Assembly: GCA_964036275.1 (NCBI GenBank)
Contig: OZ038433.1
Coordinates: 39,713,336 to 39,777,335 of the forward strand
Length of the DNA stretch: 64,000 nt
Reading direction: 5' to 3'
Origin: Litoditis marina
Taxonomy: Eukaryota; Nematoda; Chromadorea; Rhabditida; Rhabditidae
This document shows, in pieces, positions 1-12,952 of this stretch. Within the stretch, counting starts at the first letter, position 1; every line of letters starts with the position of its first letter. The notes below the pieces were generated by a model. That model saw only the letters and a list, made by a program, of their open reading frames with translations, was not told the DNA's origin and did no database searches. Position numbers and translations under genes: made by a program.

Positions 1-924
1 AGTTTTTCCGGTTTTTTCAGTTGCAAACGCATAATAACGAGATTGAACTAAGCGTGTGTGGTACATGAGATTTTAATGCAGCACCAAAAAGCAATCCGGT
101 CATGTAGACTTTTTCGGATCTGTAAGATTAATTAAAAACAGTAGTTCAGTAGAAATGAAAAGATGTGTAAAAGTGCAATGAAAGATTCAATCATCGATAC
201 GCGAATCTTAAGTTCATCAGATAAATAATCCGAACGGTTGTCCCTGTTTCACGCGTTCGGGATAAAATCAAATGAAAAATGTTCTCGCCCGAAAAAAACG
301 AAACGTTCCGCTTCCAATCGAGTTTCAACATTGTAGAAACATTTGAAAAGGAACATAGGGCGCACAAATTTCATGAACGAAGTTCGAAAACTACACATGT
401 GAAGATCTTGATTTCCGGGCTAAAAAATCATGAATGTGGAACGTCGCAAAAATAGATTTTGTCCATTATTTCAAGCCCATGCAAAGAAAAACTAATCAGT
501 TGTAGAATAATTTTCAAGTTATAGATGCATGATGTTAAACGGCTTTCGTTATCTTTCTCTCTCTCCTTGCATTTCTTTCAAATTCTCTGATTAGCAAAAA
601 TATCAACATAGCATAATTGTAGAGTTTCTGGTTACTTTTGAGTTTTTGGTGAGTCGAAACAATGGAGACACACCTCACACATTTACAGTTTATTTCAACG
701 AACGCATAGTATGGATACCAATGTTAAATATGTTATATGTTACATGAGGATCTATCAAATAATCAGGAAAACGGACAATCCGCCTACACACCAGAGTAGT
801 GAATAAATACAGTTTACAAATAACTAGACCAATACAAATACAAAGACTACTGCACGCACGAGTGAATATTGATTTTACGAGTAAATGATTAAAATAGTGG
901 ACAATAAAATTAAGACACGAGAGT
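1..924. other. Intergenic stretch downstream of zen-4
   Basis: I see no supportable gene here. The stretch is AT-rich and lies beyond the zen-4 stop codon. On the minus strand an AATAAA hexamer is present (plus-strand tttatt at 689-694), about 230 bases after the stop, so roughly 690-924 is a plausible 3' UTR. Open frames on either strand show no family features. Confidence 0.5.
689..694 (-). promoter_or_regulatory. Candidate polyadenylation signal of zen-4
   Basis: A perfect AATAAA on the minus strand lies about 230 nt downstream of the zen-4 stop. The sequence shows only the hexamer; its use is inferred. Confidence 0.35.
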
Positions 925-3900
925 TCAATTTCTAGATCTGTAGCGCTGCTCATGAGAGGGTGATTCGTGCGAAACCCGTTCAACGTCGTTGAAAAGAACA
1001 GCAGTACCGCCACCGGCAGTCGGAATACAATCGCCCTGCAAGTTATCATCTCTACACCTTTTGACCAACTAAAAAGGTGGTAAGGTATTGTACGCTCATC
1101 CGGAGGATGCGATAACCATTCGAGAACACACATTTCCCAAAGTTCGTTCCCTACATATTTTCAGTTTCGGATCAGAAAAGATGATTCATTTATATAAGGG
1201 CGACGGTAAGATCAAAGTTACAAAATCACGAATGAAAATATCCGATGCACCTCGCATCATGAAACTGCCTTTCTATACAGCACAATTTTGATGACTATGA
1301 GTATAACAAACCTTAAACTTAGCAACATTTCGCTGAAGCACACAAGGCAGAACATAGTGGTGAGGCATAATTTGCGTGTTACTTTCGAAAGACCAAACTT
1401 ACTAGTGAAAAGTGAGGACATGCAAGGAGTGGTGTAGTTTCAGAGAAGTCGTTCAGATTCGTCCGAAAAGGTGTTCGTGCCAACCAAATTGTGCTGCGTG
1501 CTCAACTCACTATACATGCTTGCATTCGTGGCCCTACCCACACTTCGCCCAGTCTGAAGGGAATAAAATGTGAGTGACTGGGCAGCGAATTTCTCGTCAC
1601 TTAAAGCAGGACGATTATGTGGACCGATCCCGTTGTCAACGGTCCTTTAAACTGCAATTGAAAAATGTATTGCAGTTCAAAGGACTGAAGCGTTGGGATT
1701 CGACCACATAAGCGTCCATCTTTAACATAACCATTCTTTTCAATGCAGAGCGACTGATGAATAAGGATATGAAAGTCGCTGCCAAATCGAGTACTCCGTC
1801 TCCGAGTAGTGTAAGAGGCTCTGTATAAAAAGTGAAGAGTGTGTAAAAAAACATGCGCATGCTAGTGAGAAAAGATTGAATAGTAAAAATCAAAGGAGAG
1901 AACAAACTTATTCTTTTGAAATTCGGAACAAAGGTTCCACTTCCCACAAAGTTAACGCTTTGGTACAAACTCATTGTATAACAGTATATAAGTAGAAGTT
2001 CCAAATGTTACCTTGTACATGCTGGTACTGACATTGCCAGCCTCATCAACCTCCTGATGGGTGAGGACGTACTCGGATGACTTGTGCAGCTGGGACATCT
2101 GCAATAATCAATACATATTAGTACTACTAACTCACCATATTAGTAGTACTATCCCACTACATATAAGTACTACTTACCCACTACATATTAGTACTACTAA
2201 CCCACTACACATACTATATATCAAAACGCTGCCATATCACAACCAGGTCCAGCTGAGTGGTTTGCCTCTCAGGTCTCAGGCTGTCACTCGGTAGCATAAT
2301 CTGGTAATGAAGTTCACCACCCACATCTCTACAGACAGCCCCTCTACTACGGTTAAAATAATTGTGATGTGACTATATGCGACATGTATGCGATAGACGG
2401 CGACAATAGTAGCGTGAAATACACTCATTATGAAATTATTATAACACCCTCCTTATACGTTATCACGAACAGAAATAGGGAAATTCTGTTATTATGCTCC
2501 CCCTTCCTCTTTTATTCATGAAACACCACCTGTCCGCAGCAGTCAAAATTGAATATTGAGCTTCGTGGTTATTTTCAAAGTATTGTAGTATTTTCAATTT
2601 TTTCTTTGTTGTTCCCACGTCGAAAGATCAAAACCGATCCACGTTTCATTCGTGATGAAATTTTTGCAACGGAACAGACCACAACAACGTTCAAAAAAGC
2701 GAACAACCGTCACGCGTAGAAATCGAAAGGTGATCTAATTTGCGATAAGAGCAGAACTCTCAACTCTGGTGGAATTTGCAAGCCTAACATGGTTTAAACC
2801 TAGGGGATTAAAGGTATTCAAGCGGTTACAAGCCTATTTCAGCTCAGTTTCGCCCAGCAAATGTATAAATACCTATAATAGCCTAGATTACCCAAGTCGT
2901 TGAAATACCTCAGTTTACATGCCTAAATAGGCTATTTTAGGTATCTACCAGGCTACTAGGTATCAGCTAGCTGCTAGCCTATTCTAGGAACATATCAGGC
3001 CAATCAGGTTCAAAGATAGCTATCTTATTTTACCTATAATTCCCCAGTTTAGCCTTGTAATTTCATCCCTGAACGAACCTCGGGTCTGGAGACTTTTCTG
3101 GCGCTCGGAGGGAAATGTGGTTGGAGAATTCCGCCGGTGGGAACACGGTGAAGCGGCTGGTGCGAGAGAACTCGAGGGGCCGACTTCGACCTATAAACAC
3201 ACTGTTAATTGTCAAGTAAAGTGAAGCTCACTTATAACACAGTACTGGAAAAAGGTGTTAGGTTTCGTATCTAACTTCTAACCGGTTCGTCTCTACACCA
3301 CCCGAACACTTGCAGAGAAGAGTTTAAGTGGTGTTCTGAATAACGAAAGATTTCGACGCTGGAATACACGGGTGTTTCTTCAACTGAATCAATCACACTT
3401 ATTCACAATTCACGTTTGTATTGCCTATCCGCCTCCCTTTTGGAAAATTAAAAAAAGTCAAATTTAAACAAATAAACGGAAAATTTCGAGCGAAGTTCCG
3501 TTCTGATCTGATTGCTAAAAACGTGCAATTTACAACCCTCTCTAGACCAGAAACAAGCCCCCCATATTTGCCCTTTCCTGCTAACAGTATACTCACCTTC
3601 TTTGATACTTGGGGTTCATGTATCCCTGTCCGTGGGTGGCCGGGGTGCCAACTGCCTGACGATAACCCCTTTCCCCGCGGGTAGTCGAAGCCCCTCTCTG
3701 CTGGTCCGATGGCGTCATGTGAACATCTCTCTGATGAATGTTCTTATTTATAATAATATTTCAAATTTTACAAGGAAATGTTTAGTTTGGATGTATAATG
3801 TATCTCAGTGCATGATGCGAACACCTTATATACACAAATACACAAGGCTTCAAGACAGAAACCAAAATGTACTCAGACCTCAGGCAAAAGGAAGAACTTT

Positions 3901-6900
3901 TCTCGAGTAAGCAATATATTTACTTGTGAAGTAATAAAAACAACAACAATTCAAAAGGATACCTTCAAATCGGGCGTGGAGGCGGTCATGGTGTTGGCGT
4001 CGAACTTCTGTTTCAGCTGAGCAACAGAGCCAGATGGACCCGATACAATGTCGTAGGCCTGAAACACCTCGAACTTAAAATATGTAATGTTATAAGGTAT
4101 CATCCGAATTTTCTCAAGGGTAAGCAAGTAAGATTTAGTTCCAGAGCTATTATTGATCATTGGTCTAGTGTAAGTATGGATTTTTCCAGGTAAAATGCCT
4201 ATGCCTACCATTCGGAGTGTTTTTGTCTTCTGTTCATTCTGTCTTCTCTCCTCACGACGACTTTTGCGCAACTCCTGTTCGACGGCGACCTGTTCAGCGT
4301 CCTCCGTTTCGTATCTCAACAGACGCTCGCGAACAGAATCCAGCTCCCGCTGAAATGTTAATAAATTTTCAGTTGCAGAAAGAATTTAGCTAAGTGATGA
4401 ATAAAATAACGCACCTAGCCGGCTAGCTCGGGGGAGACCCCCAGATTATGATAGAACGCCATGCCTAGTATCACTAATACTAAAATGATACATAACTTAC
4501 AAATCCAAAATCAAAACTGACCTTCAGTTGTTTATTCTGGGCGCGCAGAGAGTGTTCCGTCAGAACCCAGTTCTCTTTCTCGGTCCTAAGGTTCTCCAAC
4601 TCCGTACTCTGATAGTCGGCAACACAAAGAGCATTGCGCAGAGAGGGCTCCAACATGGCCACTGAAAATGATACATACAAGTTTTTAAAGGACTAATCAC
4701 AAACAGCAAGTAGCACAGACATTTTTAAAGTGAGGGGGATCAAGGCTCCACAATGGCCAAGAAAATCCAGATTTTTGCGGAAAGAACTTTTGTTTAACGT
4801 TCCAGCGTGGGGGAACTACCCCTCGAAACAATTGGCAACCTCGAGACCTCAGGTGAACAGTGAGCAGAGATGGAAAGTCTCTATGTGTACCTGCCAGTTC
4901 TGTGATAAGTGTGCCACTGTCTCATTGCAGAATGAATGCCTTACTGTCTTATAACGAATGGTTACTCCTCCCTCACTCCATGAAAGTACCGTACCACCCA
5001 CAACAAGAAGATAACACAGCAATGTTGTAGTTGTATTAGACTGTCATCATGGTTATCTACATTCAATCCACTTTTGTGGCCGGTACCCCACTAAGAAATG
5101 TGACCCAGTAGACAAATGTGATACTCACTGTAAGCACTGGTTCGCTCCGTTTCCAGTTGAGCATCTTCGAGCTGGCGAGTAAAGTGGTCCCGGAGAACGT
5201 CCACGGTTTCCTTGTCGTTGGAATTCTGAAGGAAGTGCTTGACAAAATACATTATTTCGATAATAGCTTCCAATGACCATATACACACGACTTCCTTCAC
5301 GTCCTAATAGGTCCACAAAAGTGAGTGCTACCAAATATTTATTGGGAAGTTTGAAAGTTTTCCTTCAAATACCCAACTGTGGGGAATCAAACGATTTTGT
5401 CCATTTCTCCTACTACTTAAAGAAGGACGATTATGTGGTCCAATCGCAACGCTTCAGTCCTTTAAACTGCAATACATTTTCCAATTGCAGTTTAAAGGCC
5501 CATTGACACGGGATTGGTCTACATAATCGTCCTACTTTAATACCGCAGAATACGAGAAAGCAACCCAGACTTACCCGAACAGCGAACGAAGGTACATCAT
5601 AGTCCATAGCATTATCCGGCTGTTCAGCCTCCTTCACTCTCTTGTCCACCTCATGATTCCACTTGGAGAAGAAACGACGCGGAACGGGGGGTCTGCAATT
5701 CAGGAGAACTTTCATTCAAGAACACAGAAATCACATTGGAGTGAAGGATTCAAGATAATTCTTCGTAAGAGAAAAAGAGAGAATCGAATGTTTGCGATTC
5801 CAATGACAGGCAATAGTTGCAGCTATTGAAGGCGGAATGACTAGGGTTGTTAATCTAGTTTCGAGAAAATTTAGAGTTTTCGAGTTTAGTGAAAAATCGA
5901 GTTTTTGAGTTGGGGAAAAACCGAGTTTTCGAAAACTTTCCAGTTTTTTGAGTCGAGTAGAGTTTTGAGTGTTTGGATGTTTGGACCCGAAAACCTCAAA
6001 TGTTCAGGTAGGAATGACCCCTACGATAGTCTACTTCAATGCTTCATCAGGCTATTTGGCCCAGATACTGGTGCAAGTTCCAATCGTTTCAATACAAACT
6101 ACAAACTGAAGTACCAACCTATCCTCGTCCATTTCGAGGCGTTCTTCCCCGCGCGCGACCCGAACTGCTTGCGATTCCTCGGCAAAAGCCAGAACGTTCT
6201 GAAATGGACAAAAAATTACAAAATGATTATTACCATTAAACCACTATCAACAAAACAACATGGTAACCACTAACCATAATTTACAACAAATAGCCATTAA
6301 ATGCGAAACGGGCTCTTTTTAGCAGAACAAACACTTGAACTAGATAACGGTAAATCAATCCATTATAATGATCATGCTAATAGCAGCATAATCTGCAATC
6401 AGAATCAGATCTATAATGTACATGAAGACTACCAGACTAGATATCATATAATGTATCTGTGCCTAATCAACAGATATAACTGACAAACTTACCAACATAC
6501 ACCAGCAACATGTAACTAAAACTATTCCAATTCCAAGAAGATTTCGCATAAAGAACCAGTTAATTTTCCCGATATTAGCAAAACGTATAGTGCTTACCAA
6601 GTTCTCCTCAAAGTCGTCGGGTCGTGGATTGGCACAGATGACCATGCGCACCTTCCCACTTCCCTCGAAATAGTTCTTGAAGAGAAAGGTGAGCTTCGAG
6701 TCACGGTAGGGCACAGTCTCTGCCATTGATGAACGCTGGTTTTTCCTGAAACATGATTTCTCAGATATGCGGTTTTGCAGAGTTTTCCGCAAAGAATACA
6801 TCGATTTTATAAAACACATGTGAACGTGAGCTAAATGAGGATAATATCTCATTCTGGAGATATTTAGAGTTTTCAAAACATGTTTTTATTTTCAGAAAAG

Positions 6901-9900
6901 TCCGCTGTCACAACAGTTTTTTTCCAACTTTCTCAAATGTTGGAGACAAGAGCGTGAAGCTCCGAATTAGAATCTGGGAAAGTTGTTAAACCGAAAACGT
7001 ATATTGAATGTCCATCTAGACACAGGGCTGACCTCAGTTTGTCGATACATTGACGGAGAACCATCAGACTCTTGTTGATGCTGCTCGCCTCAGCCAGCCG
7101 CTCTCCCACGTTCATCGTGCGCTTGGCACTGAAGAAATATGATCAGCTTGAAGATGTTCACCCTCAACGCCAATTATGTGATTATTTCCAAATTGTCCAA
7201 ATTTTTACGCCCGCATTATGGGCTACACATTGTACCATCGGGTGGCGTATCACACTACGTCAATATAGAACAAAAGTAAAAAAAATACGAATTAGCCGTT
7301 TTTAAACTGGAATAAGGCCTATAAAAAATACTCTTTAATGATGTATGAGTAGGCAAAAAAACAGACAAAATGATAACAAAACAATAATAACTACGTACCG
7401 TTCACTTCCGGCTAGATCGACGAGACATAGCTGGGAGACGACCAGCTTCCTGGGGTCTTCGTCGGGCATCATGGCCCCTGTCGGGTCATCAGTGTAGGGG
7501 GACATGACCACCCGGATGGTGAACACAGAATGAGAACGGGAAGAATCCTTGTTCAGAAGGGTGTCCGCCGTGCGACGACGGTCCTCGCCTGTCAAATGAA
7601 TGATAAGTATAGAAAAAAGTGCATTGCCCTCTTATGGGAAAAGGAGAGATACCTAATGTATGATTCGAGACAAAAAAAAAAAAAAAAAACAGTATTCTTT
7701 CTGTCCACGGTACACGGTTTCGAGGTGCTCATACTCACTCATGATCCAGGATTTGAGATACACAACTTCACGTAAGAGCGAAACTCACGTGACCTCGTAC
7801 ACAAACTCTTAGTGGAAAAAACTAAATACTCGCAAATTTGTCGATTTTTCATTTTCAATACAAATTGCAGAAATCATGATTCATGAACAGACGCAACTTA
7901 CTAGTGTGTGTTATACTAATATCAAGTCACCTGCACAGAATACAGCGAGTGCCTCATTGCTGTCCTCGACCTCTACTTCCACGGCCCCGTCCACAAACAT
8001 CTGACCCTTCCCGTCCTGTCGGGCGTCTCGCTTCGTCAGCACACTGTAAACAATAGGATTAAGGGAGGGCGATTATGTGGACCAATCCCAACGCTTCGGA
8101 CCTTTAAACTGCAATGATTTTCTTTATAGGACCGATGCTAGGATTATATCGCTACTTCAAGGCTCGCCGGAAGGCTCACTGGGAGAATTAAAACACCCAT
8201 TGAAGATCCTAGAATGAAATGATCAGAAACTCAAAAAACCTCGGCCTCGGGGCTCATTCGATGGATGAAATTTGATCAGTCCGACAAGAATGACAAGTTC
8301 ACAATAAGTGTAAATCGACCAGAGCGTGCGACGCGCGAAAGTGGTAAACATACTTTGTACATGTACATTTAACGAAGAAGTAAACTTGGAAATTGGAAAT
8401 AAATAAACATGACTACTTACTCTTTATCCTCCAAAAGATCGTAGCAGTAGTTGTTGAAAATCTCCACGTAGGAGACAAACACTGCGCACACGTAGTCATC
8501 CGGGTAGCAGTTGACCTGGAAATATGATTGTACACCTTAAAAGGCCTTGCTGGGAGAAGCAGAAGTCGGAGCACAAATTAGCTATGCTAAAAGCAAATCT
8601 TGTTTATTTGCTGTAGATATATCAGGGCATGTAACGTTTCTGACAAGGTGTATTCGGTCAACAATAGTCAATAGTATGAGCAATGCAATAAACTGCTTCA
8701 AAAACTCGTTTCCACATTCCACTCTAACTCTCTAACGATGTTAAACTTTCGTCACAGAAAAAATCCCCATATGCCCGAATCTAGGTAAAAAAGGAGATAT
8801 GTTTTTGAACTCAGGCCAGACCGTCAAATAAACCCAAAACCGTACCCTGGTTTTCTCCATGAATCGATTGGCGATCTCACTGCTGATGTCCGGCTGCTGG
8901 GCTTCCAGCTGTTTCTGAGCAATATGGGCCTGCAGTTTGCTTCGGATCCCGTAGAAGTTTCTTCCATCGGGATACACAATGCACTTCGGCAGTCTGAAAT
9001 GCCACTGCATTCAATAAAAGCAATGCTAGACGAGAACAATGAGTTGAGTAACCGCATGTTCTTATTTTTTAAATATTAATTATTTTATATTGAATTTTCT
9101 ATCTCAGAACAGCAATTTGAGAAAAAAAGCACCAAACGATAGTAAGATGGGACTGGTTTTCTAATTGAAATATGTCGAAAATTTTGATGTTGCATATTAT
9201 GTCGGTTTTTGGTTTATTCCTGGTATTTTGTTCAGTTTCGCTGAACAGTGATGAGAAAACGCGTGAGCTGGGAAAACATACTGATTGTCGAGACTGTTGA
9301 AGAGAACATCGAGCGTGCGAGGCAGAATTCCCGTTCCACTGGCGGTGGGCTTTCCAGTCATCGTGTACGTCTTGCCACTACCCGTCACCTGAACACAATA
9401 TTTTAGTACTTATTTTTAACTGATTATGTAAAATATTTTACCACCACTCATACATTGTAGTGGTAGTAGTGGTACTGTTCTCAAAAAATGATGTTCCTAA
9501 ATTTTGATCTTCAGTGTTCAAAAGCTACGTAAGTATAAGTGAAAGTGAATCGCAAAATTTCACTGAGTTTGCAGAAAAGAGAACAGTTGCCCATATAGGC
9601 TGTTTGAGCGGAGTACGCTCAGTACTGACCCCATAAGTGAAGAGCAGTGCGTTCTTTCCCCTCAGAAGGCCTTCGATCAGATCCTTGCCACATCTTTCGA
9701 AGACCACACTCTGACTGTCATTGTGGTCGAACACGTGGCCGAACTCATACGCCTTGTCCGGCTGAAAACCAGACGAGTAAATAGAGTATCCCAAACAGAC
9801 ATATCGGTTTTTTTATTAATCTTTATTGAAACGAACATAGGAAATATGGGACTACTGGTAAACTCGTAGTAAACTAGTAGTAGTAGTAAAGGAGGAGTAC

Positions 9901-12671
9901 TCTCGTAGTAGAGTAGGGGTATACTGGTAGAAAACTAGTAGTAAATACAGACGTCAAATAAGAAATGCATTTTGGCAGTCTGAAACTAGTCTTTTCACGA
10001 TACATTATCTCCACAGAATTTAAATCACAGTTATTTGTAGGCATTATGAGCACGTAGACAGTTAGTAGTAACTTACTGGTAGGCTAGTAGTAACTTACTC
10101 GTAGGCTAGTAGAAACCTGTAGTACGCTGACTAGGCAGGAAAGTGCTGAACATTCATAATATGGGAAAATTTCTATAGAATTAGTGCTACTGTAGAACGA
10201 GCTCAAGTATAGGGTTTTTTGTTAGGGCTCGTGGCGCATTCACGTTATTCCATAGTGAGCGCTGAACAGTGAAGCGCGCCTGTAATCGTATACGATTGTG
10301 GCGCGCCTTCAGACATCAGCAGCGTGGCGCAGTGGTAAGTGTCTCGCTTCAGAAGCGAGAGCTCGAGAGTTCGAGTCCCGGATGGTGCAAAACATGGTAA
10401 ATAGCAGAGTAATGCGATAGAGGATAACGTAACTACCTATAGAAGATATATGATCCTCAAAAGTATAATTTTTTTATTTTATTTTTTATTTTTCATCATT
10501 GACTTTTACCACAGATAAACTAGTAGCTGACTACCATCTCACTGGTAGTTAGGTAGGAGTAGAACTATAGTTTAACTCCTCCCCTACGCCTACATTACTA
10601 CAAGAAAACTAGTAGTTTACTAGTAGTAGAATAGGGGTGTGGTAGGAGTTCACTAGTAGTTTACTTGTCGTTATAGAATCACTGTGAACGTAATTCCAAA
10701 TATCTAATTCCAAAGAAAAAGTTTCCCAAGCACTGAAAACGACCAAGGTTGTATGGTAAAAACATAGAAATAAATGGTTAGCATTGAAATTAAATAACAT
10801 ATTCTTTACATGAGAGCTGAAGTGTTTGTGTTATCTATACCTAGTAGTAGCTTAGGAACAATTGCACTTCTTTATTAAATAATGACATCGCATTCAGTGA
10901 AAAATAAAATGAAATGTCAAACTTACATACGAGGACCCATCCCTTTTGACGGCATAAGGCGGGGCGACACATTTCACGGCATTCTCATCAATGCGAAGGC
11001 AAGGATTCGGACCATTGTAAGGTGTGAGACGACACACCACCTGAACAATACCAAATAATATATCAAATTGAGTGAATCAATCCCACATAAATTGACATAA
11101 AGATAGACCTAATGGAAACTACTAGTCTCAAAACCACTGTATTGACTCTGTACCTTGAAAAGCCACCGTACGAAACATTGCATAAGTGAGGTGAGCCAAA
11201 TAAGTTGTATGCATTGAATACATGTGTATTGTGTTCATACGTAAAATACCTTCACATTAGGTCAAGAAAAGTGGGCATGAGCAGCACCAAAAAGTGAGTA
11301 TGTGTAACTAAAAATGCTGTATTTTTGTCACCACTTATAGTTTAACAGACGTATGTGGACCTAAAGTGAGCATGCGTCGATAGAAATCTAGCAAAAGTGA
11401 GCATCAGTCAGTATCGAAATTGGGGACTATTTTACGTATGATTGTGTTTGATGATGTCAAAATAAACAGAGAGCGTTGCGTGAAACCACGAATGTATAAA
11501 GCAACGAACCTCAACAGAATCAGCATCGGTGACTTCCCTAGCACGACGCTTCCTCGACTTCCCCTCGCGGGAATGGCTACCGCTGAAAATTATTGATTAT
11601 GTTTGTAGAATTTCTTCTATATTTTACAATTAATTAAGGAAATATTGTATATCAAAATGCTAACGTTTCGCCTAAATTTTCTACAAGGTTGCTACCTCAT
11701 GAGTACAAAGTATACAACAACACAGTGACTCTAAAACGACAAGTAAACTACTAGTGAACTCCTACCACACCCCTATTCTACTACTAGAAAACTACTAGTT
11801 TTCTTGTAGTAATGTAGGCGTAGGGGAGGAGTTAAACTATAGTTCTACTCCTACCTAACTACTAGTGAGATGGTAGTCAGCTACTAGTTTATCTGTAGTA
11901 AAAGTCAATTTTGAAAAATAAAAAAAATTATATTTTTTACGATCATATATCTTCTATAAGTAGTTACGTTATCCTCTATCGCATTACTCTGCTGTTTACC
12001 ATGTTTTGCACCATCCGGGACTCGAACTCTCGAGCTCTCGCTTCTGAAGCGAGACACTTACCACTGCGCCACGCTGCTGATGTCTGAGGGCGCGCCACAA
12101 TCGTATACGATTACAGGCGCGCTTCACTGTTCATCGCTCACTATGGAATAACGTGAATGCGCCACGAGCCCTAACAAAAAACCTTATACTTAAGCTCGTT
12201 CTACAGTAGCACTAATTCGATAGAAATTTTCCCATATTATGAATGTTCAGCACTTTCGTGCCTAGTTAGCGTACTACAGGTTTCTACTAGCCTACGAGTA
12301 AGTTACTACTAGCCTACGAGTAAGTTACTACTAACTGTCTACGTGCTCATAATGCCTACAAATCTCTGTGATTTAAATTCTGTGGAGATAATGTAACGTA
12401 AAAAGACTAGTTTCAAACTGCCAAAATGCATTTTTTAATTTGACGTCCGTATTTACTACTAGTTTTCTACCAGGATACCCCTACTCTACTACGAGAGTAC
12501 TCCTTCTTTACTACTACTACTAGTTTACTACGAGTTTACCAGTAGTCCCAGATTTCCTATGTATGATTTAATAATTGGGTAAAAATAAGAAATGAGGCAG
12601 TTGTGACAACAGTACAACTAATTGCAACAGTACAAAATATGGACAACATACCTTTTTGCAGCTTTAGACAT
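925..12671 (-). CDS. zen-4: ZEN-4 / MKLP1 kinesin-6 motor, 21 exons
   Basis: Plus-end-directed kinesin-6; in worms it pairs with CYK-4 RhoGAP as centralspindlin, bundling midzone microtubules for cytokinesis. Exons: 12671-12652, 11582-11510, 11040-10927, 9761-9630, 9388-9282, 8993-8846, 8515-8421, 8043-7931, 7588-7399, 7128-7033, 6745-6598, 6198-6119, 5692-5575, 5225-5129, 4661-4522, 4349-4209, 4058-3963, 3730-3597, 3190-3079, 2098-2012, 1035-925. All phases join into 784 codons including the stop, near the family's usual length. Visible motifs are [10 protein letters not shown] at the N-terminus, P-loop GVTGSGKT (113-120), [18 protein letters not shown] (about 211-228), switch I NKDSSRSH (280-287) and switch II DLAGSE (325-330). 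The long loop between strands that marks kinesin-6 is present. A charged coiled-coil-like stalk follows at about residues 480-620, then a basic tail ending with [13 protein letters not shown], the conserved MKLP1 C-terminal motif. The start MSKAAK is the only ATG joining in phase. Assignment to ZEN-4 rather than kinesin-6 MKLP2 rests on stalk and tail; exon ends are by eye. Confidence 0.93.
1601..1725. repeat. Palindromic MITE with TTAA ends, copy 1
   Basis: About 125 bp. It starts ttaaag and ends ctttaa, with long terminal inverted repeats around the shared core gattatgtgg and tttaaactgcaat. Terminal TTAA suggests a piggyBac-type target. It sits in the last zen-4 intron. Confidence 0.75.
5417..5540. 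repeat. Palindromic MITE with TTAA ends, copy 2
   Basis: Same family as 1601-1725: inverted arms (gacgattatgtgg / acataatcgtc) and TTAA at both ends. It lies in the zen-4 intron between exons 13 and 14. Confidence 0.75.
8059..8115. repeat. Half copy of the TTAA MITE
   Basis: Only one arm is present (ttaagggagggcgattatg through tttaaactgcaatg); the second arm is lost. It lies just upstream of zen-4 exon 8, inside intron 7. Confidence 0.65.
9838..10668. repeat. Left arm of large inverted repeat in zen-4 intron 3
   Basis: This stretch begins ggaaatatgggactactggt and is rich in ACTAGTAGT runs. It is nearly the exact reverse complement of 11738-12561. It contains a tRNA-like sequence and a GC palindrome (cgcgcctgtaatcg...). 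The arm sits wholly in the intron between zen-4 exons 3 and 4. Confidence 0.88.
10319..10390 (+). tRNA. tRNA-like sequence (probable tRNA-derived pseudogene)
   Basis: It has an A-box-like TGGCGCAGTGG, a perfect 5-bp anticodon stem with loop TTCAGAA, and a B-box-like GAGTTCGAGTCC. The T stem pairs poorly and the acceptor stem has a mismatch, so it is probably a tRNA-derived repeat unit rather than a working tRNA. If functional, the loop would place CAG as anticodon, but the long variable arm of a leucine tRNA is absent. Confidence 0.45.
11738..12561. repeat. Right arm of large inverted repeat in zen-4 intron 1
   Basis: Reverse complement of the left arm with scattered mismatches. The two arms enclose about 1.07 kb that contains exons 2 and 3 of zen-4. 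The arms run in opposite orientation, so the pre-mRNA could fold into a long duplex. Confidence 0.88.
12008..12083 (-). tRNA. tRNA-like sequence, second copy in the inverted repeat
   Basis: Reverse-oriented twin of the tRNA-like unit in the left arm, with the same A-box, anticodon loop and B-box. It lies in the first intron of zen-4, transcribed in the same direction as zen-4. The stem defects are the same, so the same pseudogene caution applies. Confidence 0.45.
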
Positions 12672-12952
12672 CGATGAGGCAGGGTTAGCTCGATCGCTAC
12701 GTTAATCTGGAAGAAGAAATATACATTGATACTTTATTTACAATGGAAAAAACTACCAGAAAATGGAGGAAAAGAGGAAAATAAAATCAGAAAGATGAGA
12801 AAAAATATGAGAGAGGTATCATTCTCTAGAACGACGATGAGATGAACAACAAAGATTAGCGATTATGAGCGAAAAATATGACCTAATCAATAAATCGAGG
12901 TCACACTATTGAGTAAAGGAAGGAAAGTAACCAAATTTACGTCAAAGTTTAG
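12672..12952. promoter_or_regulatory. zen-4 5' flank
   Basis: About 280 bp between the zen-4 start codon and the edge of the segmental duplication. It is AT-rich, and no core promoter element or trans-splice acceptor could be fixed with confidence. It probably holds the 5' UTR and proximal promoter. Confidence 0.35.

Noticed and set aside
1088..1291. Plus-strand and other-frame open frames over zen-4 (for example 1088-1291, 3421-3684, 7072-7305)
   Set aside because: They overlap well-supported minus-strand kinesin exons or introns and show no domain features.
6463..6597. Treating the read-through after zen-4 exon 11 as the main coding path
   Set aside because: The spliced join to 6198-6119 keeps phase and gives the expected kinesin-6 sequence, so the read-through is listed only as a finding.
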